A stretch of 64,000 nucleotides of DNA from Euborellia annulipes (taxonomy: Eukaryota; Arthropoda; Insecta; Dermaptera; Anisolabididae): positions 124,001 to 188,000 of the forward strand of contig JAKCPI010001600.1 of the NCBI GenBank assembly GCA_023213315.1, written 5' to 3'. The notes under the pieces are model-generated. The model had not been told where the DNA came from, searched no databases, and saw only the letters and a list, made by a program, of their open reading frames with translations. The first letter of the stretch is position 1; every line of letters starts with the position of its first letter. Both the position numbers and the translations under genes were made by a program. Of this stretch, positions 22,353 through 33,895 are shown piece by piece.

Positions 22353-23090
22353 AAAAATATTAATATTAAATAAATAATTTTTAATTAATAGTTTAACAAA
22401 TATCATACAATCAAAAAATGACAGGCTGTCTTTCAGAGAAAGGAACCAAAGATGCTTGCCTGTTGATATGGTTGCCTATATTCAGGAATTAGACAAAAAT
22501 TAAAAATCCATCTGAAGTTTATATTGAAATAACGAAAACTAGCCTAAGAATAGTTCAAATTTAAATTCTAATTCTTGACAAATTTTGGCTTGATATTTTT
22601 TCTTTTGTCTTGTTAATTCTCAATTAAATTCTTATTTAAGATATTTTCTATTTTAAAAAAATTTCCGTGAGTAAAATATAAATGTTGTATTAGATTGGTT
22701 CAAAATTATCACAATATTCCTACCTCTTATTAAAAGACGAATAATAAAAATGACCACTTGGATAAAATATTTTATCATTATTATTTCTATACTACAGTAG
22801 ACAAAAATATGATACATTATATATTTATTTCCATTTAGATAAGCAACGACTACTATAAAAGCGCAATCAAGTATGTTTTATCATAAATAATCAGTCCCAT
22901 AAACCTCGTGTATGATAATAATTTTACTGGAACTTTTAAGTGTAAAAGTGAAATTTTAAATTTTTCATTTGTCATATGCGCTCAATTTATTGTATACGTG
23001 GATAGTGAAGAGATCAATCAATAAGGAAATAACTAATTCAATAGTAATATCTGATTTATGATTAAATTTGTTCATATTTAAATTTTTTAA
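22353..23090. other. AT-rich intergenic DNA, nothing recognised
   Basis: No gene or repeat boundary that I can support. Confidence 0.6.
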
Positions 23091-23098
23091 ATCATTTG

Positions 23099-24076
23099 CA
23101 GGGCCGCAGACAGACTTGACGGGCCCCATGGCTACATAATAATACACCCCCTCCCCTCCCTATAATTTATTTTTATAATGCAATAGGTTATTATGGCCAA
23201 CAATTTTTTTACACAGTTTTTAGTACATATATAATATTAGCTTATAAAAAGTTTTTTAAAAATTTGTTAAAATTCCCTAAAATGGGAGGCGCGGATTAGT
23301 TTAAGGGGAGACGCGAATATTAGCCACAGAGAGCAATTTTCATCATAAAATAATAAATAAGAATGAATAAAAAAAAATATTTTTAACTAGGTAGAGCTTT
23401 GTTTGAAAAAAGATGGAATTTTTTCAATAAACTCTCAAATAGACTGTTCATTAGCCAGTCAATATATAGTTTAAGATTGCAAATTTGCGCGATGAGTTTG
23501 TGTTTGATTGGGCAAAAATTGCACCCCTGGAGTCGAACCAGGACCTCTACTCTTTCGGGGCGTGGGGGCTAAAAAATATTTTTATTGAGTACTTAAACTT
23601 AATTATCAGAATAACACCGAGGTTTGACAAGGAACCTCTCAAGACAGTAATAAAATATAGTTATTTATTTTTTTGTTTGCCCTAGTTTGTATTAATAAAT
23701 TTTTTAGCAATAAAATTTTTTCGGTTTGTATTATGTTTTATAAAATGGAGGGGCGGGGGGGGGGATGAGTGATTAAATATTTTTAAGGGAGACGTGGTAA
23801 CATAAAGTAGATCATGAAAATTATTTCTTGAATTCTAATTTTAAGATTTGAGCTTAAAGATACCGGGCTCCAAAAGAAAAAATTATTTTTTTTAATTGAA
23901 ATTTTAACCATGAAAATTATTTTTTATTAGTATTTTAGTATTTTAAGGTTGAAACATAAAGGGCCCTGGCCCCGAGGATATAGTCCCCTCCCCCTGGCCC
24001 CGGGGATATAGCCCCCCTCTGGCCCCGGGGATATAGACCTTATAGACCTCCCTGGCCCCCTCTGTCTGCGGCCCTG
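23099..24076. mobile_element. hAT-like element, 978 bp
   Basis: Ends CAGGGCCGCAGACAGA and TCTGTCTGCGGCCCTG are perfect complements with a perfect 8-bp duplication ATCATTTG at 23,091-23,098 and 24,077-24,084. Inside, CCCCGGGGATATAG is repeated near 23,975-24,030, and a tRNA-like B-box complement (TGGAGTCGAACCAGG) lies at about 23,528. No transposase. Confidence 0.92.
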
Positions 24077-24084
24077 ATCATTTG

Positions 24085-24426
24085 ATAACCAATATAATTT
24101 AAATAAATTTTATCGTTGACCCACTAGATTTTTATATTTTCAAATAATCTATTAAGCTCACTATTTTATTTCTATTTTAATTTCTGTTAAAATACATGAA
24201 GTAAATTGTAAATTTACTTGGCCCAGAATGGATGAATCCGGGTATAATTTATTGATTTATCTTATGCTTCTCCTTCTAAGCATTTAAGAAATTAGCTATT
24301 ATATTATTTCCTCGATAATGTATACTAAAGTAAACTCAAGATCTCTCACTACATAATCTAAAGAATTCACCGTAGGCACTAGTTTAAACATTTTTTAAAT
24401 TAAAATTAATTAGTTTAAAAGTAATC
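24085..24426. other. AT-rich intergenic DNA, nothing recognised
   Basis: No feature that I can support. Confidence 0.6.
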
Positions 24427-24601
24427 AATAGCTTTAGTTTAAAAAAAAAAGAGTTTTATTTTGTTCATGTGGCTACATTTCGACGTTAAAACATCATCAT
24501 CAGAACCTTATTAGTTACAAATATTTAATAAGGTTCTGATGATGATGATGTTTTAACATCGAAATGTACAAAAACAAAATAAAACTCTTTTTTTAAACAA
24601 A
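24427..24601. repeat. Foldback element with CTGATGATGATG motif
   Basis: Arms AAAAGAGTTTTATTTTG, ACATTTCGACGTTAAAACATC and TCAGAACCTTATTA with complements on the right. Both arms carry the motif ending in TCGAAATG. Confidence 0.8.
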
Positions 24602-24679
24602 ATCTAGTCTTTATTTTTAATTATTATTAAATTATTTTAATCCCTCACTAATTTAAATAGTCAATAATTTTTATTATTA

Positions 24680-25195
24680 CTCAAAGAAAAAATCTGGTGT
24701 GACTGGTCGCACAGCACACAACTTTCTCTTACCTTCGTTAAATCAAAAGTTGTGTCCTGTGCTTGTCACACCAGATTTTGTGTCGACATATATTTAGTTT
24801 CCGCTGATATATTAGAATTAGGCTGAGCGCATACTAATTGAGCAAAAACGTTTTTGACGAATCGTGCCTAAAACTGTTTTTTTTTCCAATGCTTTTCTAT
24901 GGGTCAACGCAACGCATACAGAAGAGGCGAAACACAATTGGACATGATTCGACATCATTGAACAAAATGTTTTGCCATTGAGCGTTTTGCTCAATTGGTG
25001 TGCGTTCAGCCTTAAAGATATAAAATTTATAAACATGGGAAAATATTTATATTTTATTACCATTCTCAACCACTTTTTTGGATTCAGGGGACCACCAAAC
25101 ATGTATATCCATCAAAATTTCGACATCGAATTTTTGACATGAAACTGATACTTTCTCTCTCTATATATTAATATATATGAAGGTGAGTAAAGTAA
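24680..25195. repeat. Dispersed repeat C, split by a Harbinger-like MITE
   Basis: Left part is the AATCTGGTGTGACTGG hairpin with ACTTTCTCTTACC core. Right part has AAAATTTATAAACATGGG, GACCACCAAACATGTATA and the ACTTTCTCTCT end. The two parts are continuous in other copies (about 9,905-10,130) and are separated here by the element at 24,821-25,011. Confidence 0.7.
24821..25011. mobile_element. PIF/Harbinger-like MITE
   Basis: Ends GGCTGAGCGCATACTAATTG and CAATTGGTGTGCGTTCAGCC are inverted repeats. TTA stands directly outside both ends, the 3-bp duplication typical of PIF/Harbinger. The element is 191 bp and non-coding. Confidence 0.75.
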
Positions 25196-27129
25196 AAATC
25201 AGAATTTTTTTAATGAAATAATCAAAACAATTTGGCTAGAGATCCAAAAAAAGAGAGAAAAACATCTTCCTGATTCTAGTATAAAAAAAGTAAAAAATAT
25301 ACCAAGTCTTTTCAGAAGTTTTACCACTTTCCAGATATGAATCAGCCATATTAGTCGAAAGAGTACTCATTTATCATCAATCAATAAATTTACAAAGAAT
25401 TATGACGTTTTACAAACTTTTAATTGAGAGATCTCTTTTTAATACAATAAATTCTTATATTTTTCTTGGTTTAGTCATCAAATGATATTTAACAATTATT
25501 TTGTGAGTACTCGTGGATCAAGTGACAAATTGGTTAATTAATAAAAACCAATTAAAATGGTTATTCTAATTTTCTATTGTCATTCGCCCTATCGCATTCC
25601 TATTTGATAAATATGCAAAATAGAATTCTATTTAATATTGATATTGAAGTAATAAATTTATCAGCGTTTTATTTTCTTATTTAGGATATCCAATAGAGAT
25701 TATTGACAAGATAGAGTGGAGAGAATTTGTATTTGACTCATTTAATGTCGTCAAATCAATTACCCTGGATATTCTAAAAAAAAAAAAAAAAAAATTGATG
25801 CCCGTATAATCAGAACGCACTGCGTAAAGATTTTTTAAAATGTCATAATTTGATGAAATGAATGATGAATATAGCCCATATGTGAAATTAAATTTGAAAG
25901 GTGAAAGGTCAGAGGGCGAGAAATTGAAAGCCCCGATCATTCAATTTGCATTATTTTAATATTTTTCAAAATTATTTGGTTAGATAACACAAGGAGTAAA
26001 CATTATCATGTTTTTATATTATTTTCAAAATAACAGGAATGTAAAAGTTTAGGTGAGAGAGAATTTTTTTTTTAATTTCAATCTTTTCCGGGATCTGAGG
26101 TCATTTTAACTAGGTTCATAAAAATCAAAAGATATTTCAGGATCACATAATTCAAAAAAAATTTCTGTAATAGTCAAATCGTGATTTTTTGCCATTTAAA
26201 CATAGAAATCCTATTTTAATTCATCACAAAATTAAGGTATCAATTTTTATAAATTCAAAAATGCATTATTTTTTAGAAAAATTTTTAAATTTACAATCTA
26301 GTAATTTTTTTAAATAAATTGATTTGTAATATGAATGAAATTTCTAGGATGAATGAAAAAAAGAAAAAGTATGAATGAAAGTAAGTCTTAATATTCATTA
26401 TTAAATAATATATTAACGAAACGACGAATGATTAGATAAGATTATCATATTTATTGCCTCGTATGCCGAAAGTTTCGCCTCTTCTGTGTTTTGGGTAATC
26501 AGGGTATGGTTCGACACAAATTCAATAATATTCAATTAAAATAAATTACAATTTTTTCAAAAAATAAAAAACCCGGAATTTGTAAAATTTCGATAGAACA
26601 CAATTTGTACTAGGCCAATATAAAATTTTTTTTCAAAAAAATAAATAAATTTTTGAATACTTAAAAATTAAGTTGATAAATATTACAAAAATCAATAAAA
26701 CTGATGTAGGCCCTAATTTTTTTATTTATTTTTTTTTTTAACATTCAATTGAATTAAATAATCAATGATTTTGAAGTTTTTTTTTTTTTTTTTTTTCAAA
26801 ATCTCATAGTTTTTATTGATTTAAATTTTTTTTTAAAACAATTAAATAATATGGATTTTAAATTAAGTAATCTTCCATTTGCATTTTGTTTTTATTTCTT
26901 TTTTTGTCTTATTTATCGATTAACGATATTTATTTAAGCAAAGACAATGAGTCGGTTTATAAAATGTGAAGAATAAGAAAGAAGACGTTGTCGACGTCGT
27001 TCATCGGGGTTTGTATAATAAGAGAGTACTTATGTGCGCTTTTTAAGAACAAAAGAAGCCGGAAAACTTAAGGGAGGCGAGAGACTAAATAAAATGGCTA
27101 TTTTTTTTTTTGTTTTGTTTTACTTTTAC
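25196..27129. other. AT-rich intergenic DNA
   Basis: No convincing gene. An 87-codon frame (25,677-25,940, minus) includes a poly-Phe run from an A homopolymer and is not called. From 26,950 the sequence becomes more balanced toward the GC-rich patch that follows. Confidence 0.45.
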
Positions 27130-27257
27130 CTGTTAAGGAGTGCTGATATACGATGGGCCGGTGCAGTCGAGGGTCGCTGGTGGGGCTTGAGCTTGTCTCC
27201 TCTGTTGTAGTCGTCGTCGTTGTCGTCGACACTCTCCTCGTCGTTGATGTCGACGTG
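27130..27257 (-). CDS. Possible exon, GC-rich with a 5' splice site
   Basis: On the minus strand one frame stays open for 42 codons after a stop and ends AACAG before GTAAAAG, a plausible 5' splice site at 27,130/27,129. In that frame the peptide is acidic (INDEESVDDNDDDY) and then basic and proline-containing (KLKPHQRPSTAPAHRISALLN), which looks protein-like, but I recognise no domain. A second frame is Thr/Ser-rich and could also use the site. The surrounding 27,150-27,400 block is the most CpG-rich part of the left 39 kb, so it could equally be a promoter or 5' untranslated exon. A plus-strand open frame overlaps and is considered less likely. Confidence 0.3.
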
Positions 27258-27620
27258 TTACTCTATCGATCCTGAGTGGCTGTTGGGGCCCCCGGCGCCG
27301 ACCCGACTACATCATGCGCTGTTTGGTTGGAGAATGGAGGGGGGCAACCGGCCAAAAGCACCTCCCACCTCTCTTTCTCGACGTCCGAGCATATCTCAAA
27401 TGTTTAGGCATTCGGTTGGTTGGATCTAAAATTCAATATGTTGTATTTTTTTAAGAAATTTATTTTATGAAAAAGATCCGGGCTGCCGAGAGGGTAACTT
27501 TTCATATATTGTCATATATCAAAATAATAACAATTAAAAATTTTAATCACTAGCGCGGATCGTCACATTTTCAATGGCAAGTCTTTCATTTAATTAATAG
27601 TATGACTTCTGATTAAATTT
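27258..27620. other. CpG-rich patch and flanking DNA
   Basis: Contains GGCGCCGGGGGCCCC-type sequence on the minus strand and a 34-codon ATG frame. It might be the promoter or first exon of the gene suggested at 27,130. Beyond 27,430 it returns to AT-rich DNA. Confidence 0.3.
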
Positions 27621-28150
27621 TTACTATTTCTTACCCTATATATGAAATATATAGAGATCATGCCAAAAATTCCATGTCGAGATTTTGATGGATATACATA
27701 TTTTGTGGTCCCCTAGAGTCCAAAAAAGTGGGTCCCGAAAAATTGGTCTGTGTGTCTGTGAACAAAATATCTCGGGAAAGAAAAGAGCTAGAAGGTTGAA
27801 ATTTTATATTTGAGTTAGGCACTCCCCCAAGGGTTGAAAATAAGCTTTTGAACAAAATCGGCCAAAAAGTATTAAAAATATTAAGTATTCAAAAAAAAAA
27901 GTATTAGTATTTTACTGATGTACTTTTTCAGTTTTTTTTCGATTTTCTCAAAATTCACTTCAACGTTTTTGATTAAATTCATAAATCAACTATTTTTTTT
28001 TTTTTTTTATCAGTGAAATCGTTTGAAGTACACTTTAGTGATGTACTTTTTCTCAAAATTCGCTCCAACGATTTTGATTAAAATTAATGAATCAATACTT
28101 TAAAAAGTATATCAGTAAAATTTTTCGTGTTTGAAGTACACTTTACTGAT
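27621..28150 (-). repeat. Dispersed repeat C
   Basis: Minus-strand copy: CCCTATATATGAAATATATAG hairpin at the left, CATGTCGAGATTTTGATGG, TTTTGTGGTCCCCTAGAGTC, the GTGTGTCTGTGAACAAAATA stretch, then TTCGGCCAAAAAGT-like words and two copies of GATGTACTTTTTC. Confidence 0.65.
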
Positions 28151-28354
28151 GTGGAGGCATTCGTAGCTAAGCGCCATCTATGAATCGCGTGGTCAAGTTT
28201 GGAACTTAGGTGCTAAGGGGAACTAAATATATGTCTAGTTAAATATTTTTCTAGATCTATATATTTGAATATGATAATAGAATTCAAAATACCTCGATTC
28301 GGACTTAACTCATAGATATATTTAACAAGACTCTGTTGGTGAGGCCAAACATCC

Positions 28355-28445
28355 CATGGCCCCCGGGAATCGAACCCAGGATCTCCAGCCTTTCCGGGGC
28401 ATAGGCGTGCTGTCCATTGCACCAGGCCACTGAACCCTCGGCCTA
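28355..28445 (-). mobile_element. tRNA-like SINE head
   Basis: Minus strand: A-box-like TGGTGCAATGGACAGCACG and B box TGGGTTCGATTCC flanked by GGCC...GGGGCC complementary ends. Flanking ACAAGACTCTGTTGG and CACAGTCTTGT suggest a larger inverted structure. Confidence 0.55.
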
Positions 28446-28785
28446 CACCAATAAACAACACTCACAGTCTTGTTAAATATAAAAAAACTGGCAAACAAGC
28501 ACAGTAAACATCTTTCTCTTGTTGAAGGGTAAGAGAAAGTTGTGTGTTAAATCCTCCTAAGGTTATTAATAAAATTAAAGAATTTTGAATTAGATGTGCA
28601 TTTATTGAAATTTATTGTAGGCCACTGAATATACAATAGCGGTTATAATAAGTACAGTAGAACCGCTCTTATCCGGCCTCAGATCAACCGGTCTTCGGAT
28701 TAACCTGCCTATTTCATTACTATTTTAAATTACATATATTTATCATATATTATTTTTATTATTATATACAAATATCAGGGGCGTA

Positions 28786-29040
28786 TATAGAAATTTTTTT
28801 CGGGGGGGGGGGGCCCGAACTCAAAAATTTTTCTGCGGAAATTTTTTTTTTAAGAAACTCAATTTTTTTCATACGAAATTTTTTGCTGAACATTTTTTCT
28901 ATTGCGGAATCAAAGTTGTCCATCCTGCGAAAAAATTTGTTGCGCTGATGTCTGTATATCCCTATATATGTATATGTCTTTAGGAAATTTCGGGGGGGGG
29001 GCCCGGGCCCCCCAGCCCCCCCCCCTTATATACGCCCCTG
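28786..29040. mobile_element. hAT-like MITE with long G and C runs
   Basis: Ends CAGGGGCGTATATA and TATATACGCCCCTG are perfect complements. Flanking octamers ACAAATAT and ATATATAT match at six of eight. G run at 28,801 and mixed G/C runs near 28,991-29,025. Confidence 0.7.
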
Positions 29041-29275
29041 ATATATATTATATATAAATAACTTTTGTGTTTTAATATAATTAACTGTGTGGTGCAACAT
29101 TGTGCAATATGTTCGTTCAGATGGTGAAGAGGGAGGGGGAAGAAGTTCCCGAGTTTGTTTACTCGCTTTCTTCCCAGTCTATTTTTCTACTACATAGGCT
29201 TGAGGTCTCTTAAACTTATTTGATTGTAACTTATTTGTTGTTTATTCTTGACATCTGATTTAATATGAAGGTTCT

Positions 29276-29440
29276 TCTAGCTAGAAACGAAAGCAGGAGG
29301 AATTAGAGATAGGAAATAATGTAACTTCACGGGGTGCCGGTAGATGGCTACGGCCAGAGGCCGGTTGGGTTTGAGGTGTGTGTCTTCGTGCACGAAAGCA
29401 CCTCGGGTAAATAGGGATCCCGATAGGAATTTCAAATAAG
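29276..29440. repeat. GC-richer dispersed segment (copy 1)
   Basis: About 165 bp nearly repeated at 42,748-42,915. Shared words: CTAGAAACGAA, GCAGGAGGA, TAACTTCACGG, GGCCGGTTGGGTTTGA, GTGTGTGTCTTCGTG, CACCTCGG. Of unknown class; the strong conservation relative to flanks suggests a recently active SINE or part of one. Confidence 0.6.
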
Positions 29441-29456
29441 TAAAAAAAAAAACATG

Positions 29457-30361
29457 GGGATTGACTTCCCCGAGACTTTCTCGTATATTCTTTTGGAATT
29501 ACGTCTGGGTGTGTGTGTGAACACGATTGCTAAAAAACAAAGCAGCTAGATCGATGAAATTTGGTATATGCTCCTTACACTAAAATTGTAGATTTCTATC
29601 AACTTTTGGAGTAAATAAGTCACTTGGAAGTAGTACTTTACTTAAAAAGTTTTTTCAAAAATTTTGAAATTTTCAATTTTTTTGTTATATTATAATAAAA
29701 TCCTCTATTTTAAAAAGTTTTTATTCTTTGACATTTTTTCGAAAACAAATAGTTTTTGAAATAATCAAAGAAGAAATACAAAATTTTCGTTAATTTTGTA
29801 AAAATCAAAACAAATCATAGAGGTGTCAAAAAAGGGGTAAATATAAACAAATTCATTTGTTTCACAAATTCATTTGCTTATATTTACCCTTTTTTAATGA
29901 CACCTGTATGATTTTGTTTTGATTTTTTATCAAAATTAACGAAAATTTTGTATTTCTTCTTTTGATTATTTCAAAACTATTTAGTTTTCGAAAAATGTAA
30001 AAATAAAACTTTTAAAATAGAGATTTTATTATAATATAACAAAAAATTGAAAATTTCAAATTTTTGAAAAAACTTTTAAGTAAAGTACTACTTCCAAGTG
30101 ACTTATTTACTCAAAAGTTGATAGAAATCTACAATTTTAGTGTAAGGATATAAAATTTATGATCTAGCTGCTTTGGTTTTTTGCAATCGTGTTACACACA
30201 CACACACACACACACACCCACACACACACACACACACACACACAGACAAAATGCCAAAAATGGTTTTTTGGACTCAGGGAGGTCTAAAACGTGGAGAAAC
30301 ATCAAAATCTCGAAGTCGAATTTTTTTACGATTACATAACTTTCTCTATACGAGAAAGTAA
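29457..30361. repeat. Foldback element ending in CTTTCTC/GAGAAAG
   Basis: About 400-bp arms pair across a centre at about 29,856 (CAAATTCATTTG...CAAATTCATTTG). Words and complements: GATCGATGAAATTTGGTATA, AGTCACTTGGAAGTAGTAC, AAAATTTTCGTTAATTTTG. CA microsatellite at 30,193-30,243. The right end is the hairpin ACTTTCTCTATACGAGAAAGT. Confidence 0.85.
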
Positions 30362-30462
30362 AAATGAAGGTTCTTTTTGAATGAAAATCAATTTTTCACC
30401 GAAACCTCGGATTAACCGGCCAAAATGGTATCCAGTCAGGCTGGTTATGATATGTTTTACTG

Positions 30463-30864
30463 TATATGTAATATAATATAAGTAAGTATAAGGGGAAAGT
30501 ATTTATGTTGGCATCAGGCCACAAGCCATTGTTGCCACCGATATAAGGGAAAAGTATTATAATCGTAAAAAATCTAACCCCCCAATTTTTTAAATATATT
30601 TTTAAGTTTCAGGTCATTACGACCAGAAATGCAAAAAAAATTGTAATGTGGGTACGTATATACAGTATATGCGAAGTGCTTTGTTTGCTTATATCTCTGG
30701 AACTATTCATCGGAGTAGGATGAGGTTTGGCGAATTTTGTAGTCCAAAGTGGGCCTAAGAAGATATTATAACTAGAAGTGAATCGAACCACAGGAAGCGG
30801 AAAATTATTTCCTTCAAGGTAGAAATTTTTTTTGATCTTATAAGGATTCAAAATAAATCCATGG
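30463..30864. other. AT-rich intergenic DNA, nothing recognised
   Basis: An 80-codon minus-strand frame (30,609-30,851) has no recognised domain and is not called. Confidence 0.5.
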
Positions 30865-30872
30865 AATATGGA

Positions 30873-31260
30873 CAGGGGCGCGGAACGAATTTCAATCAGG
30901 GGGGCAAAAAAATTTTTTTAGAAAATTAAAATAATTTAATATGTTCAAATAGTATAAAACAAAAACAAATCTACTATAAAACTTTAAAAATTTTAAATAA
31001 AATCACAATTTTAATAAAATTAAATTTTTAAATTTTGGTAGTGATTTTCAAAAATTTTTGGAAAAAATTTGGAAAAAAAAATGAATTTCTTACTCTTTTA
31101 ATTTTTTTTAATTTAGAAGATTTTATTTTTCAAAAGTAAAAATATATCATTTTTAAAAATAAATGAAATAAAAGAAGAAATTTTGCCCCCTCTGTCCCCC
31201 CCCTGTAGGATGCCAGGGGGGGGCAATGTACCCTGCCCCCCCCCAGTTCCGGCGCCTATG
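30873..31260. mobile_element. hAT-like MITE, family with GGCGCCGGAAC ends
   Basis: Second copy of the element at 13,534, with long shared interior (TTAATATGTTCAAATAGTAT, AAATCTACTATAAAACTTT). Perfect 8-bp duplication AATATGGA at 30,865-30,872 and 31,261-31,268. Confidence 0.92.
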
Positions 31261-31536
31261 AATATGGAGGAGTGAGAGATTTAATCCAGATCAGTCAGAA
31301 AAGTGAAGCTAAATAAAATTGTTTCAAAATTAGCAAGATGCCAAAAATGGATATGAAGTCGATGGCTGCTCTATGGCTATTCGTAGATATTGGCGAATCT
31401 AAATCAGATACTTTGAGCTAAAATAGAATATCCCATTCCTTTAATTTTCATATTTCAATATTTAATTGTTTTTAAAGAGAATCTGGAAGTTTAGTAAAAA
31501 CTTTTCACTAGTGTGGAAGTGGCTGTTATTGGTATA

Positions 31537-31739
31537 TTAAGGAGTGTCTCTAAATCAATGAAACTCCCGAAAATTCGCGACGTTTCGGTTCAAATTTATT
31601 CGACCATCATCAGGCAATTAGGAGTTTTATTTATTCATGTTGATTTAGACTTTAACTTTTAAAATTGTATAATAATAAGAATAAATTTGGACCTAAAAGT
31701 TCGCGAATTTTTGAGAGTTGATTTAGTGACACTCCTTAC
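31537..31739. repeat. Foldback element with CTGATGATGGTC motif
   Basis: Ends AAGGAGTGTC and GACACTCCTT, then CTAAATCAA and TTGATTTAG, then AATTCGCGA and TCGCGAATT. The minus strand of the left arm has CTGATGATGGTC, a loop, GAACCGAAACGTCG. Confidence 0.75.
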
Positions 31740-31904
31740 TGGCTGGCACCTCCTGCCATTGTTCAAAAAAAAAAAAAAAGTTTAGTAGAAACTTCAAAAC
31801 TCAAAATAAAGACCAAAAGAATCGGCCGAAACGTCAACATTGGTATTAAATAAATCGGAAAAAGAATTGCTTTCGCCTGCCTTATTTCTTTTTCTTTTAA
31901 TTAA

Positions 31905-32070
31905 GGCCTTTTTCGATATCGAAGGCTATTTAGAACCCGTCTCTATTTATTTCATTTGGATGGTAGCCAATCCAATTGAAATAATTTGTCGTGAGATGGG
32001 ATGTCAACCCGCGACCCTTGATACAAATGGCCAGCATATTAACCCTTTCACTAAGGCCCGAGGGCGTCTT
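31905..32070 (-). mobile_element. tRNA-derived SINE (family 2)
   Basis: Minus-strand copy: B box GGGTTGACATC (one change from GGGTTCGCATC), GGCCAGCATATTAACCC as A-box complement, body ATTTCATTTGGATGGTAGCC. An open frame on the plus strand (31,840-32,088) is a by-product. Confidence 0.7.
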
Positions 32071-32365
32071 ATTTCTTCTCATTGTTAATTATACATTCCG
32101 CCCCTATTCTTTGCAATTAATAGTGAATTTTTTCTAAAAGAAAATGAATTCCTAAAATACTTTTAATAAAGTTCGCCCCAAATGAAATTCAACGTGAAAA
32201 TACAGTATTACAAGACGGCTATAAGAATGAAAAAATGAAAGTACACCACGCAAGAGACACAAGTCTTTGAAAAGATTTCGTCGACTTTTTTTTACATTTC
32301 CTGTGTGCCTTCCATTAAGCATACTTCAAATTATTGATTTGTCGCTTACGCTAATTCACCAGGAA

Positions 32366-32634
32366 CAGGGGAGGATTAAAGGGGGGGGGGGGGCGAGGGG
32401 GCGATCGCCCCCCCCCCCGAGAAGAAATTCACAATGTTATAAAAACTAGTAATCTAAATAAATTATGATTTCCGGGCTTTAATTTCAATTGAATTTGTTA
32501 CCAATCAATTTAAATAAATAGGAAAGGGGTCTAAAAGGCCATAGATGCCCACAAAGTCTTTAAATAAAAAAAATTAAAAAAATTAAAAAAAAACCGCCCC
32601 CCCCCCCCGACAAAATTGCATTAATCCGCCACTG
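32366..32634. mobile_element. hAT-like MITE, CGGATTAA family
   Basis: Second copy of the element at 21,869. Ends CAGGGGAGGATTAA and TTAATCCGCCACTG; perfect 8-bp duplication ACCAGGAA at 32,358-32,365 and 32,635-32,642. Confidence 0.9.
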
Positions 32635-32646
32635 ACCAGGAAGAGG

Positions 32647-32677
<31 letters not shown>

Positions 32678-32699
32678 ACACTTTTCGGAAACTAAATAT

Positions 32700-32810
32700 G
32701 CGTCGGCACAAAAATCTGGCGTGACGAGCACACACCACAACTTTCGATTACCGAAGGTAAAAGAAAGTTGTGTGCTGTGCGACAAGTCACACCAGATTTT
32801 TGTTAATGGT
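32700..32810. repeat. Repeat C hairpin
   Basis: AAAATCTGGCGTGACGAGC and CAAGTCACACCAGATTTT surround a TCGATTACCGAAGGTAAAAGA core, as at 9,905 and 24,690. Confidence 0.65.
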
Positions 32811-32865
32811 GACGAAACTGACGAAATATGAGGGGAAATTGCAGCGGCGTTCATCCCACAGGGAG

Positions 32866-33215
32866 CAGGGACGGATTAATCCAATTTTGTAGGGAGGGGG
32901 AGGTTACTTTCTCTTACCCTATATATGAAATATATAGAGAGAAAGTATTGGATTTTTTTATTTAATGTCTTTTTCGGCTTCTAAGGCCATTTAGACCCCG
33001 TGCCTATTTATTTAAATTGATTGGTAGCCAATTCAATTTAAATAAATTTTTATCGCATGGGACGGGATGCGATTTTTGGTAGGGGCGGTTGGTTGGAAGA
33101 TTCAATTTACAGGAGGACCTCTCTGGGGGATGAAAATTTTTTAAATTTTAGATAAAAAAAATCATAATTTTTTTCGGGGGGGGGGGGGGGCGGGCGGTCG
33201 CTCCCTCCGCCCCTG
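32866..33215. mobile_element. hAT-like MITE enclosing a SINE family 2 piece
   Basis: Left end CAGGGACGGATTAAT, right end CCTCCGCCCCTG with a long G run before it. Flanking octamers ACAGGGAG and AGAGGGAA match at six of eight. Inside at 32,960-33,075 are the tail and part of the body of a minus-strand SINE family 2. Confidence 0.5.
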
Positions 33216-33895
33216 AGAGGGAATTATTTTAATATGACACAAGTGTAGATAAACCTTGTTATAAACAAATTATCTTAATAATTTTTTGCGTTTTTGTCTC
33301 AAAAAACTTACAGGAAGAGAAAGCAGCGAAATAATTTCAATCAACAATAGAGCGAATTTAAGTTATAACCCCTTGTATAGGAATCATCTATCGTTTGTTT
33401 TCAATAGCTTTTTTTTTTATTCACCCCAAAATAAAATACAATTTTAAAAGCTGTTTCTCTTTGTTCTCGTTCCATTGTCATTTCATAAGCAAATCAATTT
33501 ATATCACCTATGCCTTTTTACTTTTTTCTAATCAATTAGGTTGAGGCTAATAAATAAAATTAAAGAATTAGTGTAAAAATCTATTTTTACTTTTGATAAA
33601 TGATTAACTTATTGTATCTTCACCAATTCAGATAAATACAAAAGTGAATTTGTATATTTCAAACGAAATGAAATTTCGCAAGACAAATGTTAAAAAAAAG
33701 ATAAGTGAGATTTTTAAATGGATTATTTTGACAAAAATTGGAGATCCCTTCCCTAAAAAAAGATTGCTGTATTTTTGGTCATAATTCTAGATATGCACCT
33801 TTTTTATAGATGAGGTCATGAAAAAATACCTGTGGGGAGTGAGATGGTTATAGAAGTTATAGAGCTAAAAAAATTTGTTACCTAAAATTTAAATT
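33216..33895. other. AT-rich intergenic DNA, nothing recognised
   Basis: No feature that I can support. Confidence 0.6.

Larger units (their letters stand above)
28655..30462. mobile_element. pogo/Tigger-like element with three later insertions
   Basis: Ends CAGTAGAACCGCTCTTATCC and (reverse) CAGTAAAACATATCATAACC match at most positions, and TA stands outside both. Subterminal GGATTAACC and CGGATTAACCGGCC support the Tigger type. Inside lie a hAT-like MITE (28,786), a shared GC-rich segment (29,276) and a foldback (29,457). No transposase is left. Confidence 0.65.

Noticed and set aside
27658..27855. Open frame with FSGPTFLDSRGPQNMYIH, echoed at 51,102-51,329 (FFGFRGPQNVYIH)
   Set aside because: The shared peptide comes from translating repeat C in the same frame in two copies. 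Other copies break the frame, so it is repeat DNA, not a protein family.
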